Origin: Lysinibacillus fusiformis
Lineage (GTDB): Bacteria > Bacillota > Bacilli > Bacillales_A > Planococcaceae
NCBI RefSeq assembly: GCF_016925635.1
Contig: NZ_CP070490.1
Span: 186,001-250,000, forward strand
Length of the DNA stretch: 64,000 nucleotides
Direction of reading: 5' to 3'
Below the pieces are notes generated by a model. The model was not told the DNA's origin. It saw only the letters and a list, made by a program, of their open reading frames with translations, and did not search any database. Below are positions 8,012 to 16,080 of the stretch, one piece after another. Positions within the stretch are counted from its first letter, which is position 1. The number at the start of each line of letters is the position of its first letter. Both the position numbers and the translations under genes were made by a program.

Positions 8012-8731
8012 TCACGTAAAATCAATCCGATGTTGATATTTGGCAATCATTTTCTCATTATGCGACCAATCTGAATCCACATTATTGCTGACAAAAATCG
8101 GTAACTCTATTGAGGACTTTGCTAGTGTTTCAATGATTTCACTGAACAAAGCATTTAATAGTAATGAACCAATAACAGTGGACGCTGGTGCATACTGCAT
8201 TTCATGTATATTTAGTACACCATCACCAATAGGGATATGTGTATTGATCACAAAATCTACCACATCTTCTAGCCGCTTCCCACTGTGATGACGTGTAGCC
8301 TGTTTCTGATAGAGGAGCGATTGGAGGGATAACACAAATACATCTGAATCCTTTGCTAGCAAAGCAGCATCAATAGGTGCTGCATTTCTCCCTGAGGTTG
8401 AAATAACGATACAAACATCATTTTCACGAAAGTCAAACTGTTCTTTATGCTGTTCAATAATGTTCGGATCTTTCTCATTGATTGAAGAAGCTAATGCGCC
8501 AGCATGTAAGGCTAAAGGTTCAATAAATATTGGACGTACGGGTACTAATCCACCCGCTCGATAAAATGCCTCCTGTGCCAGCAGCTGAGAATGACCACAA
8601 CCAAATAATTGAATAATCCCACCTTTTTGGAGGCGTTGGACAATGATTTGTGCCGCTTCACTTATATGTGCTGTCTCCTTTTCCTTTACAACCTGGATGA
8701 GCTTTTCGATTTCAGAAAAATATGCATGCAT
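8012..8731 (-). CDS. SIS-domain sugar isomerase-fold protein (UPF0309)
   Basis: A 239-residue protein with a SIS phosphosugar-binding fold. Typical segments are IQLFGCGHSQLLAQE (about 38-52) and VCIVISTSGRNAAPID (about 102-117). It resembles the UPF0309 group rather than the longer MurQ etherase. Start ATG 8731 is preceded by AAAGGTGA. It ends 20 bases before the HPr start and begins 5 bases after the GntR gene ends, so the three are co-transcribed. Likely it binds or isomerises an amino-sugar phosphate; the reaction is not established. Confidence 0.85.
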   Translation of the reverse strand: MHAYFSEIEKLIQVVKEKETAHISEAAQIIVQRLQKGGIIQLFGCGHSQLLAQEAFYRAGGLVPVRPIFIEPLALHAGALASSINEKDPNIIEQHKEQFDFRENDVCIVISTSGRNAAPIDAALLAKDSDVFVLSLQSLLYQKQATRHHSGKRLEDVVDFVINTHIPIGDGVLNIHEMQYAPASTVIGSLLLNALFSEIIETLAKSSIELPIFVSNNVDSDWSHNEKMIAKYQHRIDFT

Positions 8732-8735
8732 AAAA

Positions 8736-9458
8736 TCACCTTTTAATTTCACTTATAAATTTATAACGATCAGCTCGATACGTACTACGTACAAGCTCAA
8801 ATGGTTTACCATCTGATAAATAACTTGTACGTTTGATAATTAAAACAGGTGCTGTTTGATTAATCTGTAGAAATTTACTATCCTCTTTTGATACGATGGC
8901 TGCCTCCATTTGCTGTACGGCATTCCCAATCTTTTGATGGAACTTTGCTTCGATTAGGGCATAAAGTGAGCCCATTATTTGCTTCTCATCCAACTCCGGA
9001 TAAATCTTAACTGGGATGTACGTTCTTTCAATTGCCATTGGCTGAGCATCAGCATTTCGAATACGCACTACAAAAAATACTTCTTCACCAGGCTCTATCA
9101 TTAAATCCCTTGCAATATCCACGGGTGGTATGATTTTCTCAAATCGTAACACTTTACTGCTTGGTTCCATCCCTCTTGCTCGCATATCTTCCGTAAAACT
9201 CGTTAATCCCTGTAACGGTTGCTCTAATTTGGGATTCGCAACGTACGTACCTCTCCCTTTTTCTCGATATAATAGACCACTATTTACTAGATTGGTAATG
9301 GATTGACGTACAGTCATTCTACTTACATCAAATTGTGCAGAAAGCTCTCGTTCTGATGGGATGGTCTCACCAATTCTGTATTCTTCTAAATAAATTCGTT
9401 GTTTAATAATCTCTTCTATTTGTATATAAATAGGTATATGAGAATTTTTCTCTAACAA
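8736..9458 (-). CDS. GntR/HutC-type regulator (NagR-like)
   Basis: A GntR-family repressor. The N-terminal winged helix (about 5-75) has the signature IPSERELSAQFDVSRMTVRQ, followed by a UTRA effector domain (about 90-235) as in NagR/YvoA, which responds to amino-sugar phosphates. I place the start at TTG 9458, because AAGGAAGGTG lies about six bases before it; GTG 9467 would overlap that ribosome site. It heads the regulator-SIS-HPr operon. DRE-like sites before the PTS operon and at 9982-9997 fit its control of the island. Confidence 0.88.
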   Translation of the reverse strand: MLEKNSHIPIYIQIEEIIKQRIYLEEYRIGETIPSERELSAQFDVSRMTVRQSITNLVNSGLLYREKGRGTYVANPKLEQPLQGLTSFTEDMRARGMEPSSKVLRFEKIIPPVDIARDLMIEPGEEVFFVVRIRNADAQPMAIERTYIPVKIYPELDEKQIMGSLYALIEAKFHQKIGNAVQQMEAAIVSKEDSKFLQINQTAPVLIIKRTSYLSDGKPFELVRSTYRADRYKFISEIKR

Positions 9459-9511
9459 TTCTTGCACCTTCCTTATCGCCTTTATGATTTCTCAATACAA
9501 CTTTACCTCGT

Positions 9512-9763
9512 CAGATCGTTTTTTGTATGTCGCATTGATTAAGCAAAGCTAAATTATGTCCACCATTGACATGTGTATCATAGTGATGAAAAGGACGCAT
9601 TTGATTATATAAATGGTCACTTGATTTATGCCTAATGGACTTTCCTCTATTATTGTAGCATCTGAGTGACCAATAGACGAAAAATGCTTCGAGTAATGTA
9701 AACTCATCTTCATTTTCTGAAGCAACGCCTTTTGTTAGATAGCATGAATATTCATCTTTTGCT
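9512..9763 (-). other. Open segment without a start codon; possible gene remnant
   Basis: The gap 9468-10150 upstream of the GntR gene has no intact gene. It holds one 84-codon stretch open between two stops (translating with runs such as HLYNQMRPFHHYDTH and NGGHNLALLN) but with no ATG, GTG or TTG ahead of it and no ribosome site. An operator and a cre-like site lie 150-480 bases upstream of it. It may be the tail of a decayed island gene, or chance. I do not recognise it. Confidence 0.25.
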
Positions 9764-9900
9764 AATTAACAAATTGTTTAATCGATGGACTCATTCTGTT
9801 CTCTATTGGCTAAGCACTAGCTCACATTTTCTAAACAATTGGATATTCTACATTAAATACCCAATAATTATATTGCTCTGTTTAAATTTAGCCTCATGGA

Positions 9901-9914
9901 ATTAAGCGCTTTCA
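9901..9914. promoter_or_regulatory. cre-like site upstream of the GntR gene
   Basis: Minus-strand TGAAAGCGCTTAAT has the AAGCGCTT core and matches the cre consensus except at the last two positions. It lies 70-80 bases downstream of the DRE-like site at 9982-9997, the same order as before the PTS operon. Confidence 0.45.
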
Positions 9915-9981
9915 ATTTTGGTTATGGATTGTGTAATCGTCGTCTCCCTTTATAAAACATTGCCTCTTTCAAAGAAGGTAT

Positions 9982-9997
9982 AGTTGTCTATACCAAT
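9982..9997. promoter_or_regulatory. GntR/NagR-type operator (site 3)
   Basis: On the minus strand this reads ATTGGTATAGACAACT, the closest match of the three to the NagR DRE site as I remember it. A TATAAT hexamer lies directly before it on the minus strand. It would place the promoter of the GntR-SIS-HPr operon, with a leader of more than 500 bases, under self-control. Confidence 0.6.
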
Positions 9998-10156
9998 TAT
10001 ATGCTTCTCCAACAGAAATAAAAAGTAATCTTTCGTATTTTCTAAATTTTTATTTATTTAAAATGCTATACTAGCTCTTTATTAAATCGCTATGCCCTGA
10101 ACTGTATTTACTTTCCTAATCCATCATTCTGCTCCTGTTTAATTTAACGCATAAAA

Positions 10157-10181
10157 AAAGGAGCCATTGTTAAGCTCCTTT
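10157..10181 (-). terminator. Terminator of 6S RNA
   Basis: AAAGGAGC and GCTCCTTT form the stem. On the minus strand it is followed by TTTTTTT. It lies 16 bases beyond the predicted 3-prime end of the 6S RNA. Confidence 0.75.
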
Positions 10182-10197
10182 CAATCCTATGTATAGG

Positions 10198-10398
10198 ACG
10201 AATCCCAATTGTGCCGTAATGCCAAGAAACATTCGTTTTGAACCCGCAATTTGCAGGTGGGTGCCCGCTTTGCAGCTTTAAACGTCCCGCTTTGCATGGG
10301 GCATGTTTGCGACTACAAAATGAAGGCTCCCGATTCTATAGTGTTCGGTCAAAACTGTGAAGTAGAGTTAGCAGTTAGACAAACACATCAGGATTCGT
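10198..10398 (-). ncRNA. ssrS: 6S RNA (bsrA/ssrS type)
   Basis: A roughly 200-base RNA gene on the minus strand. The ends ACGAATCC and GGATTCGT pair to give the closing stem. Near the 5-prime end CCTGATGTGTT and further in GTTTTGACCGAACACTAT resemble the B. subtilis 6S-1 RNA as I recall it. It has its own sigma-A promoter and terminator. 6S RNA folds like an open promoter and traps sigma-A RNA polymerase in stationary phase. In B. subtilis bsrA also lies beside aspS. An open frame on the other strand here is a chance overlap. Confidence 0.85.
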
Positions 10399-10407
10399 AT
10401 TACAGTT

Positions 10408-10436
10408 ATCATAACACCACTTTTCTGATAATTCAA
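10408..10436 (-). promoter_or_regulatory. Sigma-A promoter of 6S RNA
   Basis: Minus strand TTGAAT, a 17-base spacer, then TATGAT. The expected start point falls at about 10400, just at the 5-prime end of the predicted RNA. Confidence 0.75.
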
Positions 10437-10476
10437 ACTATTTTCTCTAATAATCTATAATTTTTTAAGAAAACGC

Positions 10477-10526
10477 AAAAAATACCTAGATTTCCAACAG
10501 TATTTGCTAGAAAATCCAGGTATTTT
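10477..10526 (-). terminator. Terminator after aspS
   Basis: AAAATACCTGGATTTTC and GGAAATCTAGGTATTTTTT form a long stem on the minus strand that ends in T6. It begins about 10 bases after the aspS stop codon. Confidence 0.75.
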
Positions 10527-10536
10527 GTATTATCTA

Positions 10537-12306
10537 TTATTTTCTAAAAGGTTTGATGGCCAGGCTTAATTCACTTAGTTGTTCAGGAGATACTTCGCTT
10601 GGTGCCTCTGTCATCAAGCAACTAGCACTAGCTGTTTTCGGGAATGCAATTGTATCGCGTAAATTAGTACGACCTGCTAATAGCATCACGAAGCGATCAA
10701 GACCAAAGGCAAGACCAGCATGTGGTGGTACGCCATATTCAAACGCTTCTAATAAGAAGCCGAATTGTGCTTGTGCTTCTTCTTCTGAGAAGCCAAGTAA
10801 TTCAAACATTTTTTCTTGTAGCTCACGTTCATAAATACGTAATGAACCACCACCAAGTTCGTAGCCGTTTAAAACGATATCATATGCTTGTGCCCGTACT
10901 GCTGCAGGGTCTGTGTCCATTAACGCTATATCTTCATCAAACGGACGTGTGAATGGATGGTGTGCAGCATAGTAACGTCCATCTTCCTCAGAGTATTCGA
11001 ATAATGGCCAGTCAGTAATCCAAAGGAAAGCAAATTGTGATTCATCGATTAGGTTTAAATCTTGTCCTAATTTCGTACGTAGAGCACCTAAAGAAGCTGC
11101 TACAATAGCTGCTTTATCAGCGACAAATACTAGAATATCGCCAACTTCTGCCCCCATACGCTCGATTAATGCTGCTGCTAACGCTTCGTCAAAGAATTTC
11201 GCGATTGGACCGTTTAGGCCTTCTTCTGTAACCTTTAACCAAGCAAGACCTTTTGCTCCGTAAATACCAACGAATTTCGTTAACTCGTCCATGTCTTTAC
11301 GAGAATAGTTGTCAGCTGCACCTTTAATATTGATACTTTTTACTTGTTTACCTTGTGCAACAGTATCGGCAAATACTTTGAAATTACAGCCTTCAAAAAT
11401 ATCATTTAACGCTACTAGCTCTAATCCAAAACGTACATCTGGCTTATCTGAACCATAGCGATCCATTGCTTCTTGGTATTTCATGCGTTGGAATGGTGCA
11501 GGAATGTCGATTCCTTTTACTTCTTTCATTACCGCTTGGATTAAGCGTTCATTCATTTCTAATACTTCTTCTTGTGTTAAGAAGCTCGTTTCAATGTCCA
11601 CCTGTGTAAACTCTGGTTGACGGTCAGCACGTAAGTCTTCATCGCGGAAGCAACGCGCAATTTGGAAATACTTTTCAAAGCCAGCAACCATTAATAATTG
11701 TTTAAATAATTGAGGTGATTGTGGTAATGCGTAAAATTCACCTTCATGAACACGTGAAGGTACTAAATAGTCACGAGCACCCTCTGGCGTTGATTTTGTT
11801 AAAATTGGTGTTTCTACTTCTAAGAAACCTTCGTTTTGTAGGAAGTTACGAATTGTACGTGTCACATCAGAACGCATTTTGAATGTATCGAACATTACCG
11901 GACGACGTAAGTCAAGATAGCGATATTTCAAACGTAAATCTTCTGATACGTCTGTGCGATCTTCAATCTGGAATGGCGTAGTTTTTGCCGTATTAATCAC
12001 GACTAATTTTGTTGCTTCCACTTCGATTTTACCGTTTGGCACATTTGGATTGATTTGATCCTCTGTACGAAGAATGACTGTACCTTCCACCTCGATCACA
12101 TATTCACTACGCACTTTATCCGCTAATGCATGTGCTTCTGCCACATCTGGACTAAAAACGACTTGCGTAATACCAGTACGATCACGTAAATCAATGAAAA
12201 TTAAACCACCAAGGTCACGACGGCGCTGTACCCAACCTTTTAATACGACTTTTTCGCCTTGTAACACTTCTGAAAGCTCGTTACTAGCATGTGTTCTTGT
12301 AGCCAT
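10537..12306 (-). CDS. aspS: Aspartyl-tRNA synthetase
   Basis: A class II synthetase that charges tRNA-Asp. The 589-residue length and order are those of bacterial AspRS: an N-terminal OB anticodon domain ([15 protein letters not shown]), catalytic motif 2 around [16 protein letters not shown], a GAD insertion domain (about 290-410), and motif 3 [15 protein letters not shown]. Start ATG 12306 has GGAGG nine bases upstream; the longer frame to 12345 would run into the gap after hisS. It follows hisS by about 65 bases and shares its T-box-controlled transcript. Confidence 0.97.
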   Translation of the reverse strand: MATRTHASNELSEVLQGEKVVLKGWVQRRRDLGGLIFIDLRDRTGITQVVFSPDVAEAHALADKVRSEYVIEVEGTVILRTEDQINPNVPNGKIEVEATKLVVINTAKTTPFQIEDRTDVSEDLRLKYRYLDLRRPVMFDTFKMRSDVTRTIRNFLQNEGFLEVETPILTKSTPEGARDYLVPSRVHEGEFYALPQSPQLFKQLLMVAGFEKYFQIARCFRDEDLRADRQPEFTQVDIETSFLTQEEVLEMNERLIQAVMKEVKGIDIPAPFQRMKYQEAMDRYGSDKPDVRFGLELVALNDIFEGCNFKVFADTVAQGKQVKSINIKGAADNYSRKDMDELTKFVGIYGAKGLAWLKVTEEGLNGPIAKFFDEALAAALIERMGAEVGDILVFVADKAAIVAASLGALRTKLGQDLNLIDESQFAFLWITDWPLFEYSEEDGRYYAAHHPFTRPFDEDIALMDTDPAAVRAQAYDIVLNGYELGGGSLRIYERELQEKMFELLGFSEEEAQAQFGFLLEAFEYGVPPHAGLAFGLDRFVMLLAGRTNLRDTIAFPKTASASCLMTEAPSEVSPEQLSELSLAIKPFRK

Positions 12307-12372
12307 TGTTAAATTCCTCCAAAATATCTTCAATTTATGTAGCATTTCACTACAAATGCCCTCTGTCTGTTT

Positions 12373-13641
12373 TTATGCTTGTTGTGTTAAATAGTTCACT
12401 AGCTCTGAGAATGTCACTTTGTGCTGTTCACCAGATTCCATATGTTTCACAGCAGCTGCCTGCTCTTCAAGTTCTGTTTCACCAAGAACAAGGGTATATT
12501 TTGCACCTAGACGATCCGCTGATTTCATTTGGGCTTTCATTTTACGGTCTAAATAATCCATCTCTGTCGCAAGGCCCTTCGCGCGGAAAGTACTTGTCAG
12601 CTCAACAGCCTTTTGCTTCGCTTCATCGCCCATTGCAATAATGTAAACATCTAGCCCTGAAGCTGTATCTAATTCAACGCCCTCCGCTTCAAGTGCCAGC
12701 AACAAACGCTCAATACTTAGTGCGAAACCAATACCTGGTACATCTGGACCGCCAATTTCTTGCACTAATCCATTGTAGCGTCCACCACCACACAATGTTG
12801 TAATGGCCCCAAAGCCAGATGCTGTGGACATAATTTCAAATGTTGTGTGATTGTAATAATCAAGTCCTCGCACAAGATTTGGGTCAACTTCGTAAGAAAT
12901 ACCCAATGTATCTAAGTATGTTTTCACTTGAGCGAAATAAGCAGCTGATTCTTCTGTTAAGAAATCAGTTAACGCAGGAGCCGTTTGCATTAATGGGTGC
13001 TCACGATCTACCTTACAATCTAAAATTCGTAATGGATTTTTTTGTAAACGACTTTGACAATCTGAGCAAAACTCATGAATATGTGGCTCAAAATGCTGTA
13101 ATAATGCTGTACGATGTGTATCACGCGTTTCTTTATCACCAAGTGAATTAATTACTAATTTTAAATCCTTTAAACCAGCTGATTCGTAGACGTCCATTGC
13201 AAGAGCAATGACTTCTGCATCAATCGCAGGATCTGCTGAACCAATTGCTTCTACTCCAAACTGTACAAATTGACGATAACGACCAGCTTGTTGACGCTCA
13301 TAGCGGAACATTGGTCCTAAGTAAGAAAGCTTAACTGGCTGATCTGGAGCACCAAACATTTTATGCTCCACATAGGCACGTACGACACCAGCCGTATTTT
13401 CTGGGCGTAGTGTTAATGAACGCCCCCCACGATCTTCAAATGTATACATTTCCTTTTGCACAACATCTGTTGTTTCCCCAACACCACGTGCAAATAGATC
13501 CGTTTGCTCGAAAATTGGTGTGCGAATTTCGTTATAGCGATAAACACGACAAATATCACGAATAATCGCTTCAACCTTTTGCCATTTTTCAGATTGACCC
13601 GGCAAAATATCTTGTGTCCCTCGTGGCACTTTAAAACTCAT
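12373..13641 (-). CDS. hisS: Histidyl-tRNA synthetase
   Basis: A 422-residue class II synthetase for tRNA-His. The N-terminus [11 protein letters not shown] is a family hallmark. HisA motif [12 protein letters not shown] (about 259-270), the motif 2 area [15 protein letters not shown], and the C-terminal anticodon domain (about 325-422) are all present. Start ATG 13641 follows AGGAGGG. It is preceded by a T-box leader, so uncharged tRNA should raise expression of the hisS-aspS operon, as in B. subtilis. Confidence 0.97.
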   Translation of the reverse strand: MSFKVPRGTQDILPGQSEKWQKVEAIIRDICRVYRYNEIRTPIFEQTDLFARGVGETTDVVQKEMYTFEDRGGRSLTLRPENTAGVVRAYVEHKMFGAPDQPVKLSYLGPMFRYERQQAGRYRQFVQFGVEAIGSADPAIDAEVIALAMDVYESAGLKDLKLVINSLGDKETRDTHRTALLQHFEPHIHEFCSDCQSRLQKNPLRILDCKVDREHPLMQTAPALTDFLTEESAAYFAQVKTYLDTLGISYEVDPNLVRGLDYYNHTTFEIMSTASGFGAITTLCGGGRYNGLVQEIGGPDVPGIGFALSIERLLLALEAEGVELDTASGLDVYIIAMGDEAKQKAVELTSTFRAKGLATEMDYLDRKMKAQMKSADRLGAKYTLVLGETELEEQAAAVKHMESGEQHKVTFSELVNYLTQQA

Positions 13642-13694
13642 GTAATTCCCTCCTATATAGATTGCTTATGATAGAGCAGCTGTCGTCCCACTTT

Positions 13695-13841
13695 GAGCGA
13701 AGGCATGCTTCGATTGAGCGGTTTTCTATCCGGTTGGAGCGGGTTGCAACCTTTGATGAGCACTTTTCACTCTAGTTGGAGCACTTTCTCTCTTTTTAGG
13801 AGCGCCTTCTCCTCTTCTCTGAGCAAAAACAACCATCCTCG
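13695..13841. repeat. 21-bp-period tandem array (GAGC family)
   Basis: Seven degenerate units start with GAGC at 13695, 13716, 13737, 13758, 13779, 13800 and 13821, exactly 21 bases apart. Apart from the TTGAGC/TGGAGC anchor, the units differ strongly. The array lies between the T-box terminator and the hisS ribosome site, so it is part of the hisS mRNA leader. Confidence 0.8.
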
Positions 13842-13867
13842 AATGAACGCATTACTTTTTTGGACAA

Positions 13868-14152
13868 CAAAAAAAGCCCCCGTCACCTTGCTATTGCAAG
13901 GGACGAGAGCTGTATAAGCTTCCGCGGTTCCACCCTAGTTGACACAAATCATTACATGTGTCCTCCTCGTAATCGGATAACGGCCGATTCCGTTTTTTCC
14001 TACTAGGCACTGCCTTTCAGAAAAAAGCCTCTCAAGTGTTATTCGCGTGATACATTTTTGTAGGAAAGATTGCAGCCTAAGTCTTTCCCTCTCTTTTCCA
14101 ATAGTGGTATACGCTACTTGCTTGGTCATAAGCGATTAATCATTTTTCGATT
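13868..14152 (-). promoter_or_regulatory. T-box riboswitch of hisS-aspS
   Basis: The T-box sequence AGGGTGGAACCGCG is at 13936-13923 on the minus strand. The terminator stem with GGGGGCT followed by T7 is at 13911-13868. The 5-prime part (about 14150-14020) contains a GGAAAAGAGAGGG segment typical of Stem I. A candidate specifier CAC (His) lies at 14038-14036, just before TTGAGAGGC. The leader senses uncharged tRNA and switches between terminator and antiterminator. Confidence 0.92.
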
Positions 14153-14159
14153 ACCCTTT

Positions 14160-14188
14160 ATGTTAGTCACTAGCTAAGGCAATGTCAA
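14160..14188 (-). promoter_or_regulatory. Sigma-A promoter of the hisS T-box
   Basis: Minus strand TTGACA, 17 bases, TAACAT. The start point would be near 14153, at the beginning of the T-box leader. Confidence 0.75.
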
Positions 14189-14302
14189 CTATTTTTGTAT
14201 TTTTCATCAGTCTATATTGAAAATAACCAATTCTGTTACCATTTTACCACGAATTTTATGATAAAAGCATGGTAAAATAGCACAAGGAATAGGAGGAATC
14301 TG

Positions 14303-15889
14303 ATGAGGACAAAAATTTTACATAGTATAATCATCTTCGTACTAATGGTAACGATGGCGATTCCCAATAAGAACTTTGTTCAAAAAGCTTCCGCTGATAC
14401 CAGTGATCTAAAAGTCGCGGGAACGATTCTTCATTTGCGTGAGGGTCCTGGATTGTCTTATCCCATTATTACGACTTTAGAAGAAGGTGACCCTTTAACC
14501 TCAATCGGTCGAGAAGGTGATTGGTATCAAGTCAAAGCAGGTAACTACGAAGGTTGGGTTGCCTCTTGGCTGACCGCACCTACAAATGCTAAACAAGCCA
14601 TCGATAAAACCGTCATTTCACAAGTTGACCGTTTAAATATTCGAACAGAACCAGACATCTCTTCAGCTGTTCTTGGTCAACTTTCTACGGGTAACCAAGC
14701 AAACCTCATCGAAGAAAATGTAGAATGGGCAAAAATTGATTGGAATGGATTAACAGGATGGGTTTCGAAGGATTATGTCACGATCAACGATAATCCTAAA
14801 AAAGAAACAGAACCCAAAGAAGATGCTGTTGAAGTAACTACTACAACCGCAACACCTGCCAACAAGGATACAACCTTTACCATTTTAGTGGACGTCCTAA
14901 ATATCCGAAAAAAACCAGACTTGAACGCTAAAAAAATCGGCACAGCAACAAAAGGTCAAGCCTTTAAAGTACTGGCGCATGAGCATAATTGGGTACAAAT
15001 TCAGTACAATGATAAAAAAACGGGTTGGGTCTATAGTTTTTACGGTACATTTTCCAATAAAGTAAAGAGCACATCAAAAACGTCAACTTCCAAAGAGTTG
15101 GAGTCTGTTACCATTATTTATAATGGGACAAATCTACGAACGGATGCCTCAACGGCAGCTGAAGTGGTCGAACGTGTAGATGCTGGTGTAAATTACCCGA
15201 TTGTAGGCGTTAAAAATGATTTTTATGAAATACAATTAGACGACGAAAAAACAGCTTTTGTCGCCAACTGGGTGGTCACAACAAGTTCCAATAAAGCGAC
15301 AAATTCACAGAAAGAAAAAGAAGAGCCCCGTAAAAAAGGGACATTAAGCGGGTTAACGATAGTTGTTGATGCTGGTCATGGTGGGAATGACCATGGTACA
15401 ACTGGTCAACGTGGTACAGAGGAAAAGGGCATTACTTTGAAAACGGCCACGCTGCTTGCTTCCAAGCTAAGTGCTGCTGGCGCAAACGTGGTCATGACGA
15501 GAGAATCAGATGAATATGTGGCATTGCGTAAACGTGTATCAATTGCCCATCAATATGAGGCAGATGCCTTTATTAGCCTTCATTACGATGCAACAGACGA
15601 TAGCTCCATTAACGGCTTCACGTCTTACTATATGAATAGCAATCAAAAAGGGCTTGCTGAGGCGATTCATGATGGACTATCAAGTAAAATAGATTTGAGA
15701 GATCGTGGTGCACAACAAGGGAATTATTTAGTCCTACGAGAAAATCGTCAAAAGGCAGTCCTCATTGAGTTAGGCTTCTTGAGCAATTCAAGTGAGGAGC
15801 GCGTCATCACAACGGCGAAATTCCGTGAACAAGCGACTCTTGGTATTTATCAAGGGATTCTCAACTACTTTAATGAACAAGATGAATAA
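14303..15889 (+). CDS. SH3b / amidase_3 cell-wall hydrolase
   Basis: A secreted N-acetylmuramoyl-L-alanine amidase of 528 residues. It has a signal peptide (about 1-31, ending KASA) and four bacterial SH3 repeats (about 33-92, 103-160, 190-250, 268-327). The amidase_3 zinc domain spans 350-525, with VVDAGHGG, the Glu of GTEEKGI, SLHYDA and LIELGF supplying zinc and catalytic residues. Start ATG follows AGGAGG. It cleaves the stem peptide from MurNAc in the wall. It is divergent from hisS; the B. subtilis counterpart by position is yrvJ. Confidence 0.93.
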   Translation: MRTKILHSIIIFVLMVTMAIPNKNFVQKASADTSDLKVAGTILHLREGPGLSYPIITTLEEGDPLTSIGREGDWYQVKAGNYEGWVASWLTAPTNAKQAIDKTVISQVDRLNIRTEPDISSAVLGQLSTGNQANLIEENVEWAKIDWNGLTGWVSKDYVTINDNPKKETEPKEDAVEVTTTTATPANKDTTFTILVDVLNIRKKPDLNAKKIGTATKGQAFKVLAHEHNWVQIQYNDKKTGWVYSFYGTFSNKVKSTSKTSTSKELESVTIIYNGTNLRTDASTAAEVVERVDAGVNYPIVGVKNDFYEIQLDDEKTAFVANWVVTTSSNKATNSQKEKEEPRKKGTLSGLTIVVDAGHGGNDHGTTGQRGTEEKGITLKTATLLASKLSAAGANVVMTRESDEYVALRKRVSIAHQYEADAFISLHYDATDDSSINGFTSYYMNSNQKGLAEAIHDGLSSKIDLRDRGAQQGNYLVLRENRQKAVLIELGFLSNSSEERVITTAKFREQATLGIYQGILNYFNEQDE

Positions 15890-15892
15890 AGC

Positions 15893-15925
15893 AAAAAGCT
15901 GTGGATGAGCATCCACAGCTTTTTC
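15893..15925 (+). terminator. Terminator of the amidase gene
   Basis: AAGCTGTGGAT and ATCCACAGCTT form a perfect 11-bp stem with loop GAGC, followed by TTTTC. It lies a few bases after the stop codon. Confidence 0.8.
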
Positions 15926-15980
15926 TTAATGTTGAAAAACAAAACTGTCAATTGAAAGGTAGAAATGGATTTCCATTGCA

Positions 15981-16080
15981 GGCTACTTGCTTTCCTGTGG
16001 GCGAGCGCCGAATCGCTTCCTCCGCTACCGCTCCGTGCAGGGCTTCGCCTGTCTCGCTATCCCACGGGAGTCAAGTAGCC
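15981..16080. repeat. 100-bp palindromic intergenic repeat, target of the IS
   Basis: The outer arms GGCTACTTG and CAAGTAGCC are exact reverse complements. TTTCC..GTGGG with CCCAC.GGGA and GAGCG with CGCT extend the pairing inwards. The type resembles the GC-rich palindromic repeats common in Bacillaceae intergenic regions. The IS4 element inserted into the last bases of its right arm; the second copy of the arm end is beyond the IS at 17672-17682. Confidence 0.65.

Noticed and set aside
10251..10460. 69-codon plus-strand frame
   Set aside because: It lies across the 6S RNA gene and its promoter, has no ribosome site and no protein-like features.
12306..12641. 111-codon plus-strand frame opposite hisS
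   Set aside because: Shadow of hisS on the other strand, without ribosome site or family.
13693..13917. 74-codon frame over the hisS-leader array
   Set aside because: Same reason: 21 is a multiple of three. The frame runs into the T-box terminator.
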